Shown in pieces: positions 48,057 to 51,595 of a DNA stretch of 51,595 bases (its first letter is position 1; every line of letters starts with the position of its first letter). The notes below the pieces were generated by a model. It worked only from the letters and a program-made list of their open reading frames with translations. It was not told the DNA's origin and made no database searches. The translations under genes and the position numbers were made by a program. This DNA is from DATLSM01 sp035534175 (lineage in GTDB: Bacteria > Actinomycetota > Thermoleophilia > Solirubrobacterales > 70-9). The stretch lies in NCBI GenBank assembly GCA_035534175.1, contig DATLSM010000068.1, positions 1-51,595 of the forward strand, read 5' to 3'.

Positions 48057-48422
48057 CTAATCGATTCCGCGCCAGCCAAAAGCCTTCTGCTGGGCTCGCG
48101 GCAGCTTGCTCAGGATGAGATCGTATGAGTCCTCGATCATGTCGCGGATCGCCCCCTCGGAGAGCGAGCCGTCGATGATCACGGTGTTCCAGTGACGCTT
48201 GTTGAGGTGGTAGCCGGGGATCACCGCCGCATGCGCCCCGCGCAGCGCCTCGGCGAGTCGGGGCTCGCACTTGAGGCTGACCCGCAACGACACCGCGTCG
48301 AGTTGGGAGAGGGCGAACATCTTGCCGCCGACCTTGAATACCGAGGTCTTGGGACCGAACGGAAACGTCTCCTCGGCGCCAGCAAACGAGAGGCAGCGTT
48401 CGCGTAGCTCGACCGAATTCAT
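48057..48422 (-). CDS. YjbR/MmcQ-like DNA-binding-fold protein
   Basis: The 121-aa product matches the YjbR/MmcQ family: the start ELRERCLSFAGAEETFPFG, then KTSVFKVGGKMFAL, and the ending YHLNKRHWNTVIIDGSL followed by IEDSYDLILSKLP. Full family length is present. The family has a CyaY-like, DNA-binding-like fold and no firm cellular role. ATG 48422 is chosen because homology starts there. It is the first gene beyond the att site and probably belongs to the chromosome. Confidence 0.85.
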   Translation of the reverse strand: MNSVELRERCLSFAGAEETFPFGPKTSVFKVGGKMFALSQLDAVSLRVSLKCEPRLAEALRGAHAAVIPGYHLNKRHWNTVIIDGSLSEGAIRDMIEDSYDLILSKLPRAQQKAFGWRGID

Positions 48423-48664
48423 TGTCCGGTCGGTGGCTTGTCGGCCGCTTTGCGGTCCGGGAGTTCTGTCTTTGGAACCCACCACCAGAGAACCTACCTC
48501 GAGCGCCAGGGTGATCGGCTATTTCCGCCGGACGGGTTGGTAGGCGCCGCACGGACGTCTTCTCAAGTTGATTACGCCTGTATCACAGGTCGGCAACTTC
48601 CCCAACCCAGCCACTGGCGAGGATCGGTTCCTCGAACTCGATGTCCGCAAAAGGAGATGGGCTT

Positions 48665-50629
48665 GTGAGGAGCGCCAATTCCCCCGGTCGTATCGCACAC
48701 CTTGTTCGTCAGCTGAAGTCGGCGAAGGCCTCGCCCACGCAGCGTTGGCGTCGCGGCGTTCTTCTGACCGCCGCTGTGGCCGTGGCCGCGGCGGTGGCAG
48801 CCACGCCGATCGTCGCGGCGAGCGCGTCCTCGCAGCCGCGGAGCCAGGACGGTCTCGGAATTCAACCGGGAAAGATCAAATACGTCTGGCTGATCATCTT
48901 GGAGAACAAGTCCTACGACGCGTTCTTCACCGGTTTGAATAAGAACACCTACCTGTGGCAGACGCTGCCCTCTCAGGGAGCGCTGCTCAAGAACTATTAC
49001 GGCACCGGGCACTTCAGCCTGGATAACTACATCTCGATGGTCAGCGGGCAGGCCACGCAGCCCGACACTCAGGCGGATTGTCCCTACTACGACAAGTTCT
49101 CCGGCAGCGTCGACACCTCGGGCTCGCTTAACACCAACAAAAACTATGGTCAGATGTCCTCCGCCCAGGGCCCCAACGCGGCGGCGGGCTCCAATGGCTG
49201 CGTGTATCCGGCAAACGTCCCGACGATCTTCAACCAGCTCGATGCGGCCGATCTGAGTTGGAAGGGATACGCGCAGGACCTCGGTAACCCCGACGCCAGT
49301 GGGTCAATTCACGACGCCGGCACGCAGTACTGCGGCGCTCCCTACGCCACGCCTGGCGCGACGGGTGCCACCGCGCAGCCCAACCCCGGGAGTGCCAACG
49401 CGACCGACCAGTACGTGCCGAAGCACTTCCCGTTCCCCTGGTTTGAATCGCTTCTGCAGTCAGGTGAGTGCAACAGCGAACATATCGCCAACCTCTTCTC
49501 CTCCACCAACGGCCTCTACCACGACCTGCAGAGTGCGGCGACGACTCCGGCCTTCAGCTGGATCTCGCCGAACAACTGCAGCGACGGTCACGACGCTGTG
49601 TGTCACGGCAATAACCTCTCGGGCGGGTTCACGGATCCCAACACGGCGAAAGAACCGGTGAACTACACCGGCGGACTTTATGCGGCCGATCGCTTCCTCG
49701 AACACGTCATTCCTGAGATTGAGGAATCACCGGCCTTTAAGGAAGGCGGTCTGATCGACGTAACGTTTGACGAGGGATTCCCGCCCTTCACCTACAGCGG
49801 CAACAGCTTCGCCAACTCGACCATCGTGCCTCCCGACGCCGCCACATCGGTGGAGGACGACTCGGCCGGCGAGACGCTTTTCGGTCATCAGATGCACTAT
49901 GAGCCGACCGGGCCGAACACCCCGCTCGCCAAGAACGGGCAGGGTGAAGAGCTCTATCCCGGGCCCGGCGACAACGCCTACATCGACCGCCCGAGCGGCT
50001 GCGTCGCCCAGACGGTTCCCCCGCAGCCAACGGGAACCTGCATCCTTGGCGGTGGCAGCAATGTCCCGGGTGCGCGGACCGACGCCGCTGCGACGGCCCC
50101 CGCGCAAAGCGCGACCATCGACGACAACTCGATCGTCGCAACCGACGAAGGGCGCCCGGTGAGCGGTGCTGGCATCCCGGCGGGAGCCTTCGTCGGCCAG
50201 GTCACCGACACCCCGGTCACCGCAACCGCTCCGAACCAAAGCGGCGGTTTCGTTGACACCGGGTCATTCACGCTCCTTGATTCCTCCGGCCACCAGCTGG
50301 AAACGACGGCTGCGGTCAGCGGCGTCGTGCTCGGAGCGCGGACCCCGGCAACCGATCCCCTCTATGACGCCACCGATCCGACCGCCGGGGGCGGCGATAC
50401 GGGCAGCGTGCTGATCAGCCCCTACATCAGGCCGGGGACGGTGAGCACCCGCTACTACAACCACTACAGCTGGCTGCGCACGATGGAGGACCTGTTCGAC
50501 GTCGCCCACTCATCTCCCAGCCTGGACGGTGGGGGGCACATCGGTTACGCGGCCCAGCCCGGTCTCGCTCCGTTCGGCCGGGACGTATTCACCGATCCGA
50601 ACGGCCCCCACGGACATCGGGGCCACTGA
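48665..50629 (+). CDS. secreted phosphoesterase-family protein (acid phosphatase/phospholipase C-like)
   Basis: The 654-aa product has a signal peptide (hydrophobic run from about residue 32 to ASASS). A phosphoesterase-family domain follows with YVWLIILENKSYD (metal-binding Glu/Asn), NYYGTGHFSLDNYISMVSG and VTFDEGF. An insert in the C-terminal third (about residues 460-560) interrupts the family pattern. GTG 48665 is chosen because AAAGGAG precedes it; ATG 48641 is also in frame but lacks this. It would release phosphate from organic esters outside the cell. Confidence 0.82.
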   Translation: MRSANSPGRIAHLVRQLKSAKASPTQRWRRGVLLTAAVAVAAAVAATPIVAASASSQPRSQDGLGIQPGKIKYVWLIILENKSYDAFFTGLNKNTYLWQTLPSQGALLKNYYGTGHFSLDNYISMVSGQATQPDTQADCPYYDKFSGSVDTSGSLNTNKNYGQMSSAQGPNAAAGSNGCVYPANVPTIFNQLDAADLSWKGYAQDLGNPDASGSIHDAGTQYCGAPYATPGATGATAQPNPGSANATDQYVPKHFPFPWFESLLQSGECNSEHIANLFSSTNGLYHDLQSAATTPAFSWISPNNCSDGHDAVCHGNNLSGGFTDPNTAKEPVNYTGGLYAADRFLEHVIPEIEESPAFKEGGLIDVTFDEGFPPFTYSGNSFANSTIVPPDAATSVEDDSAGETLFGHQMHYEPTGPNTPLAKNGQGEELYPGPGDNAYIDRPSGCVAQTVPPQPTGTCILGGGSNVPGARTDAAATAPAQSATIDDNSIVATDEGRPVSGAGIPAGAFVGQVTDTPVTATAPNQSGGFVDTGSFTLLDSSGHQLETTAAVSGVVLGARTPATDPLYDATDPTAGGGDTGSVLISPYIRPGTVSTRYYNHYSWLRTMEDLFDVAHSSPSLDGGGHIGYAAQPGLAPFGRDVFTDPNGPHGHRGH

Positions 50630-50652
50630 GCTGATCGCCGGCAGAGGCGCGG

Positions 50653-51333
50653 ATGGGTAGCGGGCGGCGAGCACGGGCGGTGGCGGGCACCGCCGGGGCT
50701 GCACCCTCGACCCCAGCTGGCAGACCCAGGGGTCGGGTCCTCGCCCGGCCGGGTCTCACCGCCGGCGTCGCCGGCGTCGTCCTGGTCCTGCTGCTGGGCG
50801 GCGGGTTGGCGGCGATCCTGCTGGGGGGAAACAGCGCCTCGGCGGCCAGAGGCCGATCGGCGGTCAGCTTTGGCGGCCTCCCGGGCTGGCTGCCGAAGGC
50901 CAGGACCCCTGTGGGCCAGACCCTCAGGGCAAGTCGCGCCCACCCGGCGCTGGCGGTGCAGGGTGAATCCGTCTCGGTTCATCTGGCCCGCGGGCGAGTG
51001 CTCGCCACCGCCGTCGGGCCAAGTGTGCCCGAGGACGGCCGGTTCCCGGTGCCCGCCAGGAGCCCCTGCACATTCGTCGTCACCTTCGCCGCCGCATCGG
51101 GCGTGGTGCCGCTAGATCCAAGGGCCTTTGCCTTTGTCGATGACCTCGGCCACCTTCGCCATCCTCGCCTGACGACCCTCGCTGGCGGTAGGCCACCGCG
51201 GCAGATCCTGCCCGCTCGGACCCTGTCGGTGAGGGTGCACGCCGTGCTGCCGACCGGCAACGGGGGCTTGACCTGGGCCCCCGGTGGATGGCGCCCGATC
51301 GTCTCCTGGGACTTTGACGTGGAGATAGATTGA
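50653..51333 (+). CDS. membrane-anchored exported protein, unknown function
   Basis: The 226-aa product has a basic Pro/Gly-rich N-terminus, one membrane helix (about residues 36-58, GVVLVLLLGGGLAAILL) and an exported domain of beta character (ALAVQGESVSVHLARGRVLA, then CTFVVTFAAASGVVPL). It starts 23 bases after the phosphoesterase gene on the same strand and probably shares its transcript. No family is recognised. Confidence 0.7.
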   Translation: MGSGRRARAVAGTAGAAPSTPAGRPRGRVLARPGLTAGVAGVVLVLLLGGGLAAILLGGNSASAARGRSAVSFGGLPGWLPKARTPVGQTLRASRAHPALAVQGESVSVHLARGRVLATAVGPSVPEDGRFPVPARSPCTFVVTFAAASGVVPLDPRAFAFVDDLGHLRHPRLTTLAGGRPPRQILPARTLSVRVHAVLPTGNGGLTWAPGGWRPIVSWDFDVEID

Positions 51334-51382
51334 GCGCCTTGGAGTCGAGAGCCGTCTCGGGAAACGGATTGAGCGCTCCGTC

Positions 51383-51595
51383 CTAGTGTCCTGACGCATT
51401 AATTGTGTTGCAGTACCTGGCGAGGGAGTCAAGGATCTCATCGGCGCTCTTGACCCAGACGTAGGGCTTCGGATCCTCGTTCCAGTGCTCCACCCAGTCC
51501 TCGATGTCGGCGTTCAGCTCGGCGACCGAGCGGTGGGTACCCCGGCCTAGCTTGCGGGCGGTCAGCTCGGCGAACCAGCGCTCAACGAGGTTGAT
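51383..51595 (-). CDS. IS630-type transposase, C-terminal end (cut by window edge)
   Basis: The minus strand encodes the last 70 codons of a DDE transposase: INLVERWFAELTARKLGRG, then EHWNEDPKPYVWVKSADEIL and RYCNTI before TAG. The NxVERWF segment carries the last catalytic-acid region of the IS630 family, and NEDPKPYVW is a family hallmark. The start lies beyond the right edge. The sequence next to the stop (from about 51,384) may be the end of the insertion sequence. Confidence 0.85.
   Translation of the reverse strand: MNLVERWFAELTARKLGRGTHRSVAELNADIEDWVEHWNEDPKPYVWVKSADEILDSLARYCNTINASGH

Noticed and set aside
1..51595. CRISPR arrays or rRNA genes
   Set aside because: No regularly spaced direct repeats of CRISPR type and no rRNA-like sequence were seen. 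The repeats found are hairpins, transposon ends or protein-coding repeats.

Overview
The window is high-GC actinobacterial DNA, most likely from a Thermoleophilia (Solirubrobacterales-type) genome. Three things point there: an SCO6880/PrgI-like conjugation protein, secreted proteins with YFEYGTT-type FnIII-like repeats and SC..S..C.AVG repeats, and short surface proteins with an ALFVSLGGTA-type N-terminus. This taxonomic call is inference.

Positions 1 to about 47,940 read as one integrative and conjugative element (ICE). Its right end is an excisionase and tyrosine integrase next to a truncated copy of the 3' half of tRNA-Lys(TTT), from anticodon loop to discriminator base. The intact tRNA and the left end would lie to the left of the window. 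Chromosome-like genes follow (YjbR/MmcQ-like, secreted phosphoesterase, membrane-anchored protein), and an IS630-type transposase is cut by the right edge.

Layout of the ICE: (1) 0.3-6.6 kb, a leading-region-like block on the + strand: ParB-like protein, zinc-ribbon protein, ArdC-like antirestriction protein, SSB, an OB-fold/DUF4326 fusion and a winged-helix protein. Nearly every gene has a GC-rich hairpin with a tiny loop just upstream. (2) A possible oriT (6.65-6.91 kb) and a MobF/TrwC relaxase-helicase. (3) A sigma-factor gene split by a RIT (recombinase-in-trio) transposon, RIT1, whose own ritC is split by a second, intact element, RIT2. (4) 17.9-28.4 kb, cargo of secreted modular proteins plus a decayed membrane-protein gene. 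(5) 28.5-46.1 kb, the type IV secretion genes, mainly on the - strand: TraG/VirD4 coupling protein, VirB4-like ATPase, SCO6880-like protein, VirB6-like, VirB8-like and VirB2-like proteins, an Orc1/Cdc6-like ATPase, surface proteins, a membrane-tethered sigma factor, and on the + strand a lipoprotein and a lytic transglycosylase/NlpC hydrolase. A third tyrosine-recombinase transposon (recombinase, XRE regulator, zinc-ribbon protein with a decayed recombinase-like domain) splits a small gene between the VirB4 and VirD4 genes.

How it would work together: the relaxase nicks oriT and unwinds the DNA, the coupling protein feeds it to the VirB-like channel, the wall hydrolase opens peptidoglycan, and ArdC, SSB and ParB-like proteins would protect the incoming strand. 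The leading-region genes point toward the candidate oriT and carry hairpin leaders. That arrangement would suit expression from transferred single-stranded DNA, which is the most interesting untested idea here. The nested RIT pair, with target sites that can be reconstructed, is the clearest structural discovery.
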